DNA of 64,000 bases. Source: Meiothermus sp. CFH 77666. GTDB lineage: Bacteria > Deinococcota > Deinococci > Deinococcales > Thermaceae. Numbering within the stretch: position 1 is the first letter of the stretch; every line of letters starts with the position of its first letter. The stretch lies in assembly GCF_017497985.1 (NCBI RefSeq), contig NZ_JAGDFV010000005.1:62001-126000 (forward strand). Direction: 5' to 3'. The notes under the pieces are model-generated. The model was not told where the DNA came from and did not search any database. It saw nothing but the letters and a program-made list of their open reading frames with translations. Made by a program: the position numbers and the translations under genes. This document shows positions 36,175 through 46,233 of this stretch, piece by piece.

Positions 36175-36792
36175 TTAGAACAGGGATTCCTGCTGGATGG
36201 TTTTGATCTCCACGCCCTGCTTGGGGCCGAGCTGGTCGAGGGTTTTTTTGACCAGTTGGATGTCTTGCCAGGTCAGGTGTTTGGGGCTGCCGGGCTCGCG
36301 GGAGGGGTTTCGCAGCAGATAGGCCGGATGAAACATGGGGAAGATCTGGATGCCCTGCCACTCGAAAAACTTGCCCCGCAACTTGGTGATGGGGAGCTTC
36401 TCGCCGGCGAAGAACTCGAGCGCCGTAGCACCCAGCGGAATGATGATCTGGGGCTTGATAAGCTGGATTTGCTTGAGGAGCCAGAGCGAGGTACAGGTTT
36501 TGGCCTCGAGGGGCTCGGGTACGCGGTTTCCCGGTGGGCGACACTTGACGATGTTGGCAATATAGATGCTCTGGCGGGGAATTCCGGCGGCCTCGAGGAT
36601 TTTGTCCAGCAGTTGTCCGCTGCGCCCCACAAAAGGCCGCCCCTGCAAATCTTCGTCCTCGCCGGGGCCTTCGCCCACAATCATCAGCTTGGCATCCGGG
36701 TTGCCTTCGCCGAAAACCACGTGGGTTCGGCTTTTGGACAGGCCACAGGCCACACAGGCTCTGGCTTGGGCAGCTAGGAGTTCCAGATTCAT
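36175..36792 (-). CDS. Uracil-DNA glycosylase, family 4 (Fe-S type)
   Basis: 205 aa. It removes uracil from DNA, important for heat-driven cytosine deamination. Family 4 motifs: GEGPGEDEDLQGRPFVG near 41 and HPAYLLRNP near 155. Four cysteines for the [4Fe-4S] cluster are visible (CVAC near 13-16, KCRPPG near 84, KTCTS near 100). The protein ends in QQESLF, resembling a sliding-clamp-binding motif. TAAAAC lies 7 nt before the ATG. Confidence 0.95.
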   Translation of the reverse strand: MNLELLAAQARACVACGLSKSRTHVVFGEGNPDAKLMIVGEGPGEDEDLQGRPFVGRSGQLLDKILEAAGIPRQSIYIANIVKCRPPGNRVPEPLEAKTCTSLWLLKQIQLIKPQIIIPLGATALEFFAGEKLPITKLRGKFFEWQGIQIFPMFHPAYLLRNPSREPGSPKHLTWQDIQLVKKTLDQLGPKQGVEIKTIQQESLF

Positions 36793-36863
36793 AAGCAGTG
36801 TTTTAGACGTAAACCAACCACAACAGGACGAGCCTGTACCCTGTCCCCCGTTTTCTGTTCACT

Positions 36864-37232
36864 CTACTGTACGGGTTTGCGCGCTTTACGGGCCTCCCGG
36901 CGAACCTTGGGGTCGAGGCCAATCATCAGGAAGAAGTTCTCGAGGGCATTCTCCTGTCCTTTGATCTCGGGGTGGGCATCTTCCGCTGTCCCGGTTACGA
37001 AGGGTAGTTCCTGATACAACTGCAGAGCCTGGCTGACTACTGCATCGGGGCCTTCGGCCTCAGCTACCTCGGCCAGTTTGGCATAAATTTCACGCCGGGC
37101 TTCGGCATGCTGGCGGAAGATATCGGGGTTCGGTGTCTCCGGCGCCCGAAGAACATCCTGCTTGGCAATGCGGCGATAGTGTTTGAGGCCGCGCACAATT
37201 TCCTCGGTGGAGAGTGTCACCTTGTACTCCAT
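36864..37232 (-). CDS. Conserved-type hypothetical protein
   Basis: 122 aa from the ATG at 37232, chosen because GAAAGGAGCAAGG precedes it. Highly helical and charged (IVRGLKHYRRIAKQDVLRAP, EARREIYAKLAEVAEAEGPD) with no signal or membrane segment. It has a near-consensus promoter and so is probably well expressed on its own. I do not recognise the family. Confidence 0.75.
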   Translation of the reverse strand: MEYKVTLSTEEIVRGLKHYRRIAKQDVLRAPETPNPDIFRQHAEARREIYAKLAEVAEAEGPDAVVSQALQLYQELPFVTGTAEDAHPEIKGQENALENFFLMIGLDPKVRREARKARKPVQ

Positions 37233-37287
37233 CCTTGCTCCTTTCAACGCAGAACCCCTGGGGATTAGGGTTGATCTTACCAATGCG

Positions 37288-37317
37288 ATTATAGGATTCA
37301 TAAAAATAGGGTGTCAA
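37288..37317 (-). promoter_or_regulatory. Near-consensus sigma-A promoter
   Basis: On the minus strand TTGACA (37312-37317), 18-bp spacer, TATAAT (37288-37293): both hexamers are perfect. It drives the 122-aa hypothetical gene starting at 37232. Confidence 0.88.
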
Positions 37318-37447
37318 CGCAATATTGTTTGTAAGCAATCTGAATCAGTTGTAGTGATGTGCTCTGGTCTTGAGTGCTCTGGCGAGATGTGTTTGGGGGC
37401 GGCGCCTGACCTGAGTCGCTAGCCAGGTTCGGAAGCTTTGGATGCAG

Positions 37448-37560
37448 CCCCCTCATCCGGCAACGCCGGTTCATCATCAGAAGTTTCCGATCCGGTAAAA
37501 GGAGTGCCGGGCTGAACGGAGGTGTCGCCACCCTGTCCTACAGGGGAGAGGGAAAGGGGT
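37448..37560 (+). repeat. Dispersed repeat family C, copy 3
   Basis: Begins CCCCCTCATCCGGCAACGCC, then an individual middle part, then GGAGGTGTCGCCACC with CAGGGGAGAGGGAAAGGGGT at the end. Same end blocks as copies 1 and 2. It sits in the 330-bp gap between two divergent genes, which otherwise contains only their promoters. Confidence 0.75.
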
Positions 37561-37634
37561 AAAACTACAAAAGCCTGAACGCTGGCCGATGTTTTACAGC
37601 AATCAAAGACGATCGGTACTCTATACTACGGGTT

Positions 37635-38747
37635 ATGGAAAGCCTGGGGCACTACTTGTTACGGGGGCGTATTGCGCTGCCGGGGGGAAGTGCGACAGAG
37701 GTGTATGAAGGGCAGGATATACGAACCGGCATCGAGGTGTTGGCCTTCAAGTCTTTGCCTGAAGAACCACCCAAACTATCCATACCCCACACCCTCTCCT
37801 GGATAGACCGGGAAGAGGATGCCTGGATTGCCGAGATTCCCGTGGGAGCGGTGCAGACCTCCTGGCTGGCGGGGCGGGTCGAGTTAGCCCGCCTGGTGCA
37901 GTGGGTCAGGCAACTGCTAGGGGTGCTGAAACAGGCCCAGGAGAACGATATTCCTGTTGGATACATTATCCCTGAGCTGATCTGGGCCAGGGGCAGCCGG
38001 GTATGGCTGGGTGGGGTGGGGGTGGCCAACCCTGAGCAGAAGTGGGATTTTGTGGGTTTGCTGAACACGGTCAGGGTGCTGGCGGGGGATGCCTACCCGG
38101 CCCTGCCCTGGAGAGAGGCCCTGGAAAACTATGTCACGGGCCAGCTCGACTATGCAGCCTTAATGGAGCAGCTCGAGGCTGCCGCCAATCAGTTGCCACC
38201 AGTGTCGGTGGACACCCCAGTGGTGTCGGCGTCCCCCGAACCCGCCCCTGAACCCATGCCCTCCAAACCAGCGACCAGCAAAAGCTTGAAGGTGCAGGTG
38301 AGCGAACCAACGGTGCCCCAACCGACCACTACCCCACCCCGCCGGATTCGCATTGAGGAACGCCTCGAGCCCTCCTTCGAGGTGCTCGAGCCACCGCCTG
38401 CCAGCCGCCGGACATTTTTGCTCTGGCTCTTAATTGTTCCGCTTTTGTTACTGGCCGGGGGGATTGGCTTATGGTTGCGCTCGAGGACGCCACCATCGGG
38501 ACAAACCACAGTTTATCCGGTTGAGTTTCGCCTGCAGCCCCCCGGCCCCAGTGCCAGTATTGTGCTGCTGGAAATTCCCGAAGGTTCCAAAATGCCGCTC
38601 AACACTGAAATTGCTCAGCTCCCCGGACGGGTAGACTTCGACAAACCCGGTGTCTACCGCATTCGTGTGCGGGTGCAGGGCCGGGCCCCGGTGGAATCGC
38701 TGATCGAGGTGCCCAACCCCGGCGGAGTAACCATAAGTCTGCGGTAG
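37635..38747 (+). CDS. Membrane pseudokinase-like protein with C-terminal PEGA-like domain
   Basis: 370 aa. Residues 1-180 resemble a Ser/Thr kinase fold: a GGSATEVYEGQD glycine-loop-like segment, then VGYIIPELIWARGSRVWLGG where a kinase would have HRD...PEN...DFG. The catalytic Asp, Asn and DFG are missing, so it is probably inactive. A Pro/Thr/Glu-rich linker (about 190-258), one membrane helix (about 264-285) and an external PEGA-like beta domain follow. TATACT lies 7 nt before the ATG (leaderless type). Confidence 0.7.
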   Translation: MESLGHYLLRGRIALPGGSATEVYEGQDIRTGIEVLAFKSLPEEPPKLSIPHTLSWIDREEDAWIAEIPVGAVQTSWLAGRVELARLVQWVRQLLGVLKQAQENDIPVGYIIPELIWARGSRVWLGGVGVANPEQKWDFVGLLNTVRVLAGDAYPALPWREALENYVTGQLDYAALMEQLEAAANQLPPVSVDTPVVSASPEPAPEPMPSKPATSKSLKVQVSEPTVPQPTTTPPRRIRIEERLEPSFEVLEPPPASRRTFLLWLLIVPLLLLAGGIGLWLRSRTPPSGQTTVYPVEFRLQPPGPSASIVLLEIPEGSKMPLNTEIAQLPGRVDFDKPGVYRIRVRVQGRAPVESLIEVPNPGGVTISLR

Positions 38748-38805
38748 AGGTCAACCAGGTTATACCTGCTGTCAGGTGGGCAAACAGGCTTTTGACCTCT
38801 GACCC

Positions 38806-38834
38806 TCGACGCTCACTTACCCTGGCCTTATGCT
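38806..38834 (+). promoter_or_regulatory. Leaderless promoter of guaA
   Basis: TCGACG (38806-38811), 17-bp spacer, TATGCT (38829-38834), then 6 nt to the ATG. No SD can fit. Confidence 0.6.
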
Positions 38835-38840
38835 GCTGGC

Positions 38841-40367
38841 ATGAGTGTGGTTATCCTCGACTATGGCTCCCAGTACACCCGCCTGATTGCCCGCCGCATC
38901 CGCGAGTTGCGAGCCTATTCGGTCATACTGCCGGGAACTGCCAGCCTGGAGCGCATCCAGGCCGAAAATCCCCAGGCCCTGATTCTTTCGGGGGGGCCGG
39001 CCTCGGTGTTCGACCCTGCCAGCCCCAAACCTGCGCCGGGGGTGCTCGAGCAGGGCTGGCCCACCCTGGGCATCTGCTATGGCATGCAGTACCTGGCTCA
39101 ACACTATGGCGGCAAGGTCGAGCGAGCCGGACGGCGTGAGTATGGCAAGGCCAACCTGGTCTTTCACGACGGCCCGCTTTTTGCAGGACTGGAGGGCGAA
39201 TTGCAGATGTGGATGTCGCACTCCGACGCCGTAACCGAGTTGCCCGAAGGCTGGCGTGTGATTGCCAGAACCGACGAAAACCCAGTAGCAGGCATTGCGG
39301 CGCCGGACGGGCGCACCTTTGGCGTACAGTTCCACCCCGAGGTGGTGCACAGCCCCAAGGGAATGCAGGTACTGGAGAATTTCCTCGAGCTGGCCGGAGT
39401 AGAGCGCGACTGGACGGCAGAGCATACCCTGGACAACCTGATCGCCGAGATTCGCGCCAAAGTAGGCAACGACAAGGTGATGCTGGCCGTGTCGGGGGGG
39501 GTGGATTCCTCCACCCTGGCCCTGCTGCTTTCGCGGGCCATTGGCGACCAGCTCACGGCGGTGTTTGTGGATCATGGCTTGCTGCGCCTGGGCGAACGCC
39601 TCGAGGTCGAGCAGGCCCTGCGTCCTTTAGGGAAGGCCTTGCGGGTGGTGGATGCCTCGGAGCAGTTCTTGTCGGCCTTGCAGGGGGTGTCCGACCCCGA
39701 ACAGAAGCGCAAAATTGTAGGACGGGAGTTTATCCGGGTCTTTGAGCGTGAGGCCCGGCAGTTGTCCGCTCAAGGCTATCGGTGGCTGGCCCAGGGGACG
39801 CTTTACCCCGATGTGATCGAGTCGGCGGGCAGTGGCGAGGGCAGCGCCAACATCAAGAGCCACCACAACGTGGGGGGGTTGCCCGAGGACTTGAAATTTG
39901 AGCTGCTCGAGCCCTTCCGCTACCTGTTCAAAGACGAAGTGCGCGAACTGGCCTTGCTGCTGGGCCTGCCCGAACCTATTCGCATGCGCCATCCCTTTCC
40001 GGGGCCGGGTCTCTCCATTCGCATTCTGGGGGAAGTCACCCCCCAGAAGCTGGACATTTTGCGCCGCGCCGACGATATTTTTATCTCGGGTTTGCGCGAC
40101 TGGAACCTCTACGACCAGGTTTCGCAGGCCGCGGCCATCCTGACGCCCATGCAGAGCGTAGGGGTGATTGGGGATGAACGCAGCTACGGCTACGTGCTGG
40201 GTTTGCGGGCGGTGTCCACGGTGGACTTTATGACCGCCGACTGGGCCCGTTTGCCGCTGGATTTTCTGGACGAAGTGGCCCGCAAAATTACCCGCCAGGT
40301 GCCGGAGATCGGGCGGGTGGTTTACGACATTACCAGTAAGCCCCCGGCCACCATCGAGTGGGAGTAG
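38841..40367 (+). CDS. guaA: GMP synthase (glutamine-hydrolysing)
   Basis: 508 aa, converting XMP to GMP. The N-terminal class I glutaminase has [11 protein letters not shown] (catalytic Cys near 77) and [11 protein letters not shown]. The ATP pyrophosphatase P-loop is [15 protein letters not shown] near 215, and the C-terminal dimerisation domain ends in KPPATIEWE. Normal length. The gene is free-standing, with a repeat-bearing region downstream. Confidence 0.98.
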   Translation: MSVVILDYGSQYTRLIARRIRELRAYSVILPGTASLERIQAENPQALILSGGPASVFDPASPKPAPGVLEQGWPTLGICYGMQYLAQHYGGKVERAGRREYGKANLVFHDGPLFAGLEGELQMWMSHSDAVTELPEGWRVIARTDENPVAGIAAPDGRTFGVQFHPEVVHSPKGMQVLENFLELAGVERDWTAEHTLDNLIAEIRAKVGNDKVMLAVSGGVDSSTLALLLSRAIGDQLTAVFVDHGLLRLGERLEVEQALRPLGKALRVVDASEQFLSALQGVSDPEQKRKIVGREFIRVFEREARQLSAQGYRWLAQGTLYPDVIESAGSGEGSANIKSHHNVGGLPEDLKFELLEPFRYLFKDEVRELALLLGLPEPIRMRHPFPGPGLSIRILGEVTPQKLDILRRADDIFISGLRDWNLYDQVSQAAAILTPMQSVGVIGDERSYGYVLGLRAVSTVDFMTADWARLPLDFLDEVARKITRQVPEIGRVVYDITSKPPATIEWE

Positions 40368-40484
40368 AGCATTTTCCACGAGCCGAGTATGGCCGGGACG
40401 ACCCCCATCGGGACACACCTCCACTGGCAAATGAGGTGGGCAAAGCCCTCACCGGTTTCCACGTTCTGGGTGCATTGGCGAGTT

Positions 40485-40571
40485 GGGTTTCGAGTTTCCC
40501 GGCGGCCATTGTTCTGTCCAGGACAGGGCTTTTTTGAGGTCGGATGACTCAGAATATTTGAAGAACGCCCT
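40485..40571 (+). repeat. Dispersed repeat family B, copy 2
   Basis: Contains TTTCGAGTTTCCCGGCGGCC and, downstream, TCGGATGACTCAGAATATTT followed by GAAGAACGCCCTGG, parallel to copies at 8250 and 61174. It lies in the 345-bp gap between guaA and secDF; the rest of the gap holds only the secDF terminator. Confidence 0.75.
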
Positions 40572-40670
40572 GGACGCGCTTGCACCAGTACGGTGGTTTG
40601 GCCATGTAGGATTCCTCGCTCCAGCACGGGCATCGAATGGGGGAGATGCGGATCCGAATCAAGACAGTAA

Positions 40671-40693
40671 ACCTTCCCCGATGCAGGGAAGGT
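40671..40693 (-). terminator. Terminator hairpin after secDF
   Basis: Perfect 8-bp arms ACCTTCCC / GGGAAGGT with a 7-nt loop, 20 bp beyond the secDF stop. On the minus strand it is followed by TTACTG, a weak T-tract. Confidence 0.6.
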
Positions 40694-40712
40694 CAAAACG
40701 CGATAGAGTGCG

Positions 40713-42992
40713 TCAGGCCGAGCGGGCTTTGGTGGCGGTTTTGCGTTGCTGCTCGCGGGTCTTGTACCAGACCACCAGGGCCGAGACCACATAGATGGAG
40801 GAGTAGGTTCCCACGATAAAGCCCACGAATATGGCCAGGGAAAAGTCGCGCAAAACTGGACCACCCAGGAACAGCAGGGCCAGGACAGGAAGCATGGTTG
40901 AAAGCGAGGTCATGAGGGTGCGCGAGAGGGTCTGGTTGATGGAGGCGTTGACGATCTCGTAGTAGCTGTGTCCGCGCATCAGTTTGAGGTTTTCGCGGAT
41001 GCGGTCAGAGATGATAACTGAGTCGTTGATTGAGAAGCCCACAATGGTGAGCAGGACGGCCACCGTCGGGATGGAGAACTCGAGCCCCAGCAAACTGTAC
41101 ATCCCGGCCACAATCGCTACGTCGTGCCCCACCGCAATTACGCTGGCTACCCCGAACACCCAGTCGAAGCGGAACGCCACATAAATCAAAATGAGCGCCA
41201 AGCCCACCAGTACGGCCAGAATGGTGTTCTGGCGCAACTCGGCCCCGATGGCCGGGCCTACCGTTTCGGACTGGAGGATGGTTGCTTGTAAGCCTTCCTG
41301 GAACTTTTTCTCGAGTTCGATGCGCTGCTCTTCGCTCAGCTGTCGCACCCGCACCGAAAACTCGTTGCCGCTGACGCTGGAAAGCGAGGTGATGACCGAC
41401 TCGGCCCCGCGTATTTCGGCAATCCCGGCATTGTCCAGGAAGCTGCGTATCTGATCGGCCCGGGTGCTGTCGGGTACCCGGATGGTAAAGGCGGTGCCGC
41501 CGGTAAAGTCAATGCCGAAGTTGAAGCCCTTGGTTAGCACAATGCCTGCTGCAATAACCGCCAGCCCCAGCGAAGCGGCGGTCACGTAGCGAGAAATGCC
41601 CAGGAAGTTGATTTTGGTGCCCCACAGCCAATAGGGGGGTTTGACCTCGCGGCGGTCACCGATGGTCTCCAGGAGCCAGCGGCTAAAGACCAGGTTGGAG
41701 AAGACCGAGGTCACCACCCCCAGCGCCAGCATCACCGCAAAGCCCCGCACCGGCCCGGTGCTGTACTGGTAGAGCGCGGCTGCGGCCAGCAGGTGGCACA
41801 TGTTTACGTCCAGAATGGTGATGATGGAATGGGAGAAGCCACCCGGAATGGCCTGGCGGAACTTCTTACCCATCTTGAGCTCTTCCTTGATGCGCTCGAA
41901 GGAAAGCACGTTCCCGTCCACCGCGGCGCCCAGGGTCAGAATCAGACCGGCAATGCCCGGCAGGGTGAGGGTAGCCCCCAGCATGGAAATGGAGGCCAGC
42001 AGCAGGATGGAGGTATAAATCAGGCCCAGTGCGGCAACCAACCCCATCCAGAAACCGTAGTAGGCGAAGATCAGGACAAACAGCAAGACCGTGCCGATGA
42101 TGCCGGCTTGAATACCGGCATTGATGGCGTCCTGACCCAGGGTGGGGCCAATGGCGCGGGTCTCGGCCACTTCCAGTTTCACCGGCAGTGAGCCGGAGCG
42201 TAGCACCAGGGCGATGTCGGAGGCTTCCTGGACGCCCGAAAGCCCTTCGATAACGGCTCGCCCACCCGCAATGGCCTGGCGGATGTTGGGGGCGGTAAAA
42301 ACCTTGTCGTCCAGCACCACTGCTAGCTGCCGGCCTACATTGGCCCGGGTGGCCTCCTCGAATTTTTTGGCCCCTTCGGGGGTAAACTCCATGTCTACCT
42401 GCGGACGACCAAACTGATCGAAGGAGGCGTTGGCGGTGCGGAGGTCGGTTCCGGTGAGCAAAGCTGGCCCCAGGTCTTGGAGCTTGTACAGGTTTTTCTC
42501 GAGTTCGGCGCGGCGAGCGGCCAGCGCAGCGCCCGTCAGGCCGGAATTGCGCAGCTCTTCATTAATCTGAGCAACCGTGGTGCCAGTCGCCCCCTGGTTG
42601 ACGATGCGAAACTCGAGCCTGGCGGTCTGACCAATCAGGCTGAGGGCGCGTTGCTGCTGATCCTGCTTCAGGCCCGGCAGCTCCACGATGATTCGGTCGT
42701 TGCCCTGCACCTGCACCAGGGGCTCTGCCACCCCAATCGCGTTGACCCGGTTTTCGATTACGGTACGGGCCACGTCCAGTTCGGTTTTGGCAACCGACGG
42801 GTCGGGGTTGGGGTTCACTGCCTTCAGGGTGATGCGCAGGCCCCCTTGCAGGTCGAGGCCCAGGCGAATCAGGCCGTCGCGGGGTAGCAAAGGGTTTTGC
42901 GGGTTGCGGGCTTCCCAGGGGCGGAAAAGCCCCACCATGGCTGCTATGAGCAGCCCAATTAGAAAAACAGATTTCCACAAGCGATTAGTCAT
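40713..42992 (-). CDS. secDF: Protein translocase subunit SecDF (fused)
   Basis: 759 aa with SecD and SecF joined in one polypeptide, as in Thermus. About twelve membrane helices. The SecD half has LGLDLQGGLRITLK, a large periplasmic P1 domain, and GAAVDGNVLSFERIKEEL. The SecF half has FGIDFTGGTAFTIR and TIVGFSINDSVIISDRIREN with the conserved Asp used in proton-driven pulling of preproteins. Confidence 0.98.
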   Translation of the reverse strand: MTNRLWKSVFLIGLLIAAMVGLFRPWEARNPQNPLLPRDGLIRLGLDLQGGLRITLKAVNPNPDPSVAKTELDVARTVIENRVNAIGVAEPLVQVQGNDRIIVELPGLKQDQQQRALSLIGQTARLEFRIVNQGATGTTVAQINEELRNSGLTGAALAARRAELEKNLYKLQDLGPALLTGTDLRTANASFDQFGRPQVDMEFTPEGAKKFEEATRANVGRQLAVVLDDKVFTAPNIRQAIAGGRAVIEGLSGVQEASDIALVLRSGSLPVKLEVAETRAIGPTLGQDAINAGIQAGIIGTVLLFVLIFAYYGFWMGLVAALGLIYTSILLLASISMLGATLTLPGIAGLILTLGAAVDGNVLSFERIKEELKMGKKFRQAIPGGFSHSIITILDVNMCHLLAAAALYQYSTGPVRGFAVMLALGVVTSVFSNLVFSRWLLETIGDRREVKPPYWLWGTKINFLGISRYVTAASLGLAVIAAGIVLTKGFNFGIDFTGGTAFTIRVPDSTRADQIRSFLDNAGIAEIRGAESVITSLSSVSGNEFSVRVRQLSEEQRIELEKKFQEGLQATILQSETVGPAIGAELRQNTILAVLVGLALILIYVAFRFDWVFGVASVIAVGHDVAIVAGMYSLLGLEFSIPTVAVLLTIVGFSINDSVIISDRIRENLKLMRGHSYYEIVNASINQTLSRTLMTSLSTMLPVLALLFLGGPVLRDFSLAIFVGFIVGTYSSIYVVSALVVWYKTREQQRKTATKARSA

Positions 42993-43164
42993 ATTGGTTC
43001 CTAATCAAAGGGTTGGGGGTCGAGCCGAGTGACCTCGAGGGTCAAGAGTTCATGGTCTGGGCGATGACTTGTAGATGTTGAGTTGTAATCCATCGGCTCC
43101 GAGCTTTCGCCCTTCAGCTTTTAGCTGTGGGCTTGACACAATATACCGACGGAGGGCTCCGGCG

Positions 43165-43485
43165 TTAGCCACCATCGGTTTGCAGACGGGCATACACCAG
43201 GTAAAGCCGCTGATGAGAGGTCGGGTTTGAGTACGGAGGGGCTTGTAAAAAAACTGGGGCGAGGCGGCGGCGGGTGGTTAGTTCAAAGGCTACGGCCATC
43301 AGGCCAGCGCTCAAAGGGTTGAGCTTGGTTTTGGCCTCGAGCAGCTGCTGGGGTAGGGGAACGGCAGTCCAGCCCTGACTCAGCCCGCTTCCGGCCTTGA
43401 CCCTGCAGGGTGACCAGAAGAGCCCCGGCCCCAGGGCCAGTATGGCCAGGGTTGCGAGGGCTGTCCAGCGTTGCCAGTGCTTCAT
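43165..43485 (-). CDS. Small exported hypothetical protein
   Basis: 106 aa with a probable signal peptide (about 1-25, LATLAILALGPGLFWSP) and a soluble remainder (LNPLSAGLMAVAFELTTRR). It lies between the SecD-P1-like gene and secDF on the same strand. No family recognised and no strong SD, so moderate confidence that it is expressed. Confidence 0.5.
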   Translation of the reverse strand: MKHWQRWTALATLAILALGPGLFWSPCRVKAGSGLSQGWTAVPLPQQLLEAKTKLNPLSAGLMAVAFELTTRRRLAPVFLQAPPYSNPTSHQRLYLVYARLQTDGG

Positions 43486-43515
43486 AAATATGACCAGGTT
43501 ACTCTATAACGCCGC

Positions 43516-44253
43516 TCAGGGTTTGACCAGTTCAAGCCGTACCGGCAGTGGGGGCGTTTGCAACAGGTCGTTCAGGCGCTCGATCTCTTGGGGGGAATTA
43601 AAGCCCGAGATGGAGACCACACCGCCAGTAATGGGGCTGCGAATGGTGGGGGCGATCAGGATACGCCCATCCACCACGATGGCCAGCCGGCGGCCTACGT
43701 TGGCTGAGGTAAGGCGGGCAAACCTGGCGGCACCCTCCCGATTCAGGCGCAGGATCAGGGCGGGGCGGCCCGACTCTCCCTGGCCGGCTTGTACCCTGTA
43801 CAGGTCACGGTTGGTAAGGGCCGGTGCTTCCAGGTCGGTGGGCCGGATTTGAGCAACGGAGCGATTGCTGGCGCTTGCTTTGACCAGTTGAAGGGCCAGA
43901 TTGCCCCGCTGGGTGAGCAAAGCCTTGACCCTGTTGCGTACCGCAGCCTCGAGCGGCGGCAGGCGCACAATCACGGTGCTGTTTTGAACCTCGAGCCGAA
44001 AGCCCCGCACCCCGACGTTTTGCAGGCGCCGGGATAACAGGCGGCGGGTTTCTTCGAGCGTCTGGGGGTTTACGTTCCCAACTGCCCGCAACCGAACCAC
44101 TTCCAGACGGGCCTCGGCTTCCTGGGCCTGCCGGGTGCGGTACTCCTTAAGGTCGCGGAAAAACGCAGACAGGCTCACGAAGAACACCACCAGCAGGATC
44201 ACCGGAATCAGGGTGAACAGCAGGTTGAAAATCCACCGTGCGACGTTTCCCAT
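43516..44253 (-). CDS. Stand-alone SecD P1-domain-like membrane-anchored protein
   Basis: 245 aa from the ATG at 44253. One N-terminal membrane helix (about 8-30) and a short coiled stretch (RDLKEYRTRQAQEAEARLEV) are followed by an exposed domain that parallels the SecD P1 region: ETRRLLSRRLQNVGVRGFRL, REGAARFARLTSANVGRRLA, IVVDGRILIAPTIRSPITGG and LNDLLQTPPLPVRLEL. The pore-forming helices of SecD are absent. Same strand and adjacent to secDF, so it may assist late preprotein export; that is inference. Confidence 0.75.
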   Translation of the reverse strand: MGNVARWIFNLLFTLIPVILLVVFFVSLSAFFRDLKEYRTRQAQEAEARLEVVRLRAVGNVNPQTLEETRRLLSRRLQNVGVRGFRLEVQNSTVIVRLPPLEAAVRNRVKALLTQRGNLALQLVKASASNRSVAQIRPTDLEAPALTNRDLYRVQAGQGESGRPALILRLNREGAARFARLTSANVGRRLAIVVDGRILIAPTIRSPITGGVVSISGFNSPQEIERLNDLLQTPPLPVRLELVKP

Positions 44254-44368
44254 AGATACCGCCGCTGTTGAAAGGGGCCCCAGGGTATGGGTTGCAGATA
44301 ACAAGCCGGGAAATGGAGAATACCCTTTGGGTTACACCCTCTTACAACCGAACAGTCCGCGAACCGCG

Positions 44369-44493
44369 CTAAGTACCTCCCGCCCATGTTTTTGGATAGT
44401 GGCATGATCGAAAATCATTCGGGTATTGCGCCCGAACCATGATTTTCTAGCGTGGCCTGGATTCATCTCTAAACCTTATACAGGCGCAACTTA
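44369..44493 (-). repeat. Dispersed repeat family A, copy 1
   Basis: About 125 bp, inverted relative to 48772-48896. Shared blocks include GCCTGTATAAGGT, AGAGATGAAT, GAAAATCATG, CGGGCGCAATACCCGA and TGATTTTCGATCAT. GAAAATCA and TGATTTTC form the arms of an internal hairpin enclosing CGGG..CCCG. Its edge reaches the infB stop codon. Confidence 0.85.
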
Positions 44494-46206
44494 GTCCGTT
44501 GCCACTTCGACCTGCTGGCTAGCCTCGAGGATATCGCCCTCCTGGAAATCGGTAAAGCCATCCAGCATAATGCCGCACTCGAAGCCCTGGGCCACCTCGC
44601 GCACATCGTCCTTGAGCCGTTTGAGACCCTCAATCTTGCCCTTCCAGATTTCCTTACCTTTGCGCAAGACCCGCATATCGGCGTTGCGGGTAATTTTGCC
44701 CGAGGTGACCATGCAGCCCGCAATGGTGCCCCGCGAGAGCTTGAAGATGGCCCGCACCTCGGCGGTACCGAGGATTTCTTCCTTGAACACCGGTTCGCGC
44801 TGCCCTTTGATCATCTTGCGAATCTCGTCAATCAGCTCGTAAATGATGCGGAAGGATTGCAGCGGTACCCCTTTTTGCTCGGCCATTTTCCGAACCGAGC
44901 CGCCGGGGTTGACGTTGAAGGAGAGGATAGCACCGTTGGCGGTAGAGGCCAGCAGCACATCCGATTCGCTAGGAGCCCCGACCCCGGCCAGCAAGACGTG
45001 AATCTTGACTTCTTCGCTGGACTCCCGGGCCAGGATGTTCTGGATGGCCTCGAGGGAACCCTGGGTGTCGGTACGCAGGATCAGGTTGATTTCTTTCTGC
45101 TCGGCTTCGTGCATGGAGCGCATCAGGTCGGCCAGGTTGCGGGCCCGGCCCTGCTCTGGTGCTACCTGGCGGGCCTTGCGCTCTTCAATGCGCTCCTCCG
45201 TAATTTCCTTGGCGGCTACCTGGTCGGGCACCCAGGTGAAGGCGTCACCGGCTACCGGCAAATCCGAAAAGCCCAGCACCTGCACTGCGCTGCCGGGCCC
45301 GGCCTCGCTGCGCCGGGCACCCTCGGCGTCGGACATGGCCCGGATCTTGCCCCAGTGTTCACCGGCCACCACATAATCGCCAATCTTGAGGGTGCCTTGC
45401 TGTACCAGGAGGCTCACCAGCACCCCGGCTTGCTTGTCCACCCGCGCTTCCAGGATCACCCCCTGGGCCTCGGCTTTGGGGTCGGCCCGCAGATCCTCGA
45501 GTTCGGCTATGAGCAAGATGGTCTCGAGCAAATCCTCGATGCCCTGGCCGGTCTTGGCCGATATGGGTAGCACTTCCACATCGCCCCCGTAAGCCACCGG
45601 CACCATCCCGAGTTGCATCAAGTCCTGGTAGACCTTATTGATGTCTGCACCCGGCAGATCCATTTTATTGGCGGCAAAGATAATTTTCGCCCCAGAAGCC
45701 TTTGCGTGGGCAATAGCCTCCTTGGTCTGGGGCATGACCCCCTCGGTCGCAGCCACTACAATAACCGCAATATCGGCTACCCTGGCCCCCCGCTGCCGAA
45801 TGGTGGTGAAGGCCTCGTGGCCGGGGGTGTCGATGAACACCACCGTACCCCCCTTCGTCTTAACCTCAAAAGCTCCCACATGCTGGGTGATGCCGCCCGC
45901 TTCTTTCTCGGCTATGCGGCTTTTACGCAGGTAGTCCAGCAAGCTGGTCTTGCCGTGATCTACATGCCCCATAATCACCACCACCGGTGGGCGGTGGGGA
46001 ATGGCTTTGCGGGCTTCCTCAGCCTTTCGGGCTGCTTCGGCCACTCTCTGTTCACCAATCAGTTCCTTGACGGCGCTCGCGGTGTCTTCCTCGAGGGTGC
46101 TGGCATGAGATTTGTAGGCCACCCCCATCTCGTCGAGGATTTTCAGCAACTCGTCGTTGGTCATGCTTAGCTCTTTAGCGAGCTGATAGATTCTGATTTT
46201 GGCCAT
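44491..46206 (-). CDS. infB: Translation initiation factor IF-2
   Basis: 571 aa, the compact Thermus-type form with a short N-terminal part. An N-terminal IF2N helix domain ([20 protein letters not shown]) precedes the GTPase: P-loop [14 protein letters not shown], switch [10 protein letters not shown] and NKMD near 190. Domains II-IV follow, including the fMet-tRNA-binding C-terminal domain. GGAGGTCAGC precedes the ATG. Last gene of the rimP-nusA-ylxR-infB operon. Confidence 0.99.
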   Translation of the reverse strand: MAKIRIYQLAKELSMTNDELLKILDEMGVAYKSHASTLEEDTASAVKELIGEQRVAEAARKAEEARKAIPHRPPVVVIMGHVDHGKTSLLDYLRKSRIAEKEAGGITQHVGAFEVKTKGGTVVFIDTPGHEAFTTIRQRGARVADIAVIVVAATEGVMPQTKEAIAHAKASGAKIIFAANKMDLPGADINKVYQDLMQLGMVPVAYGGDVEVLPISAKTGQGIEDLLETILLIAELEDLRADPKAEAQGVILEARVDKQAGVLVSLLVQQGTLKIGDYVVAGEHWGKIRAMSDAEGARRSEAGPGSAVQVLGFSDLPVAGDAFTWVPDQVAAKEITEERIEERKARQVAPEQGRARNLADLMRSMHEAEQKEINLILRTDTQGSLEAIQNILARESSEEVKIHVLLAGVGAPSESDVLLASTANGAILSFNVNPGGSVRKMAEQKGVPLQSFRIIYELIDEIRKMIKGQREPVFKEEILGTAEVRAIFKLSRGTIAGCMVTSGKITRNADMRVLRKGKEIWKGKIEGLKRLKDDVREVAQGFECGIMLDGFTDFQEGDILEASQQVEVATD

Positions 46207-46233
46207 GCTGACCTCCTGTGTACGTCGCAGGCC

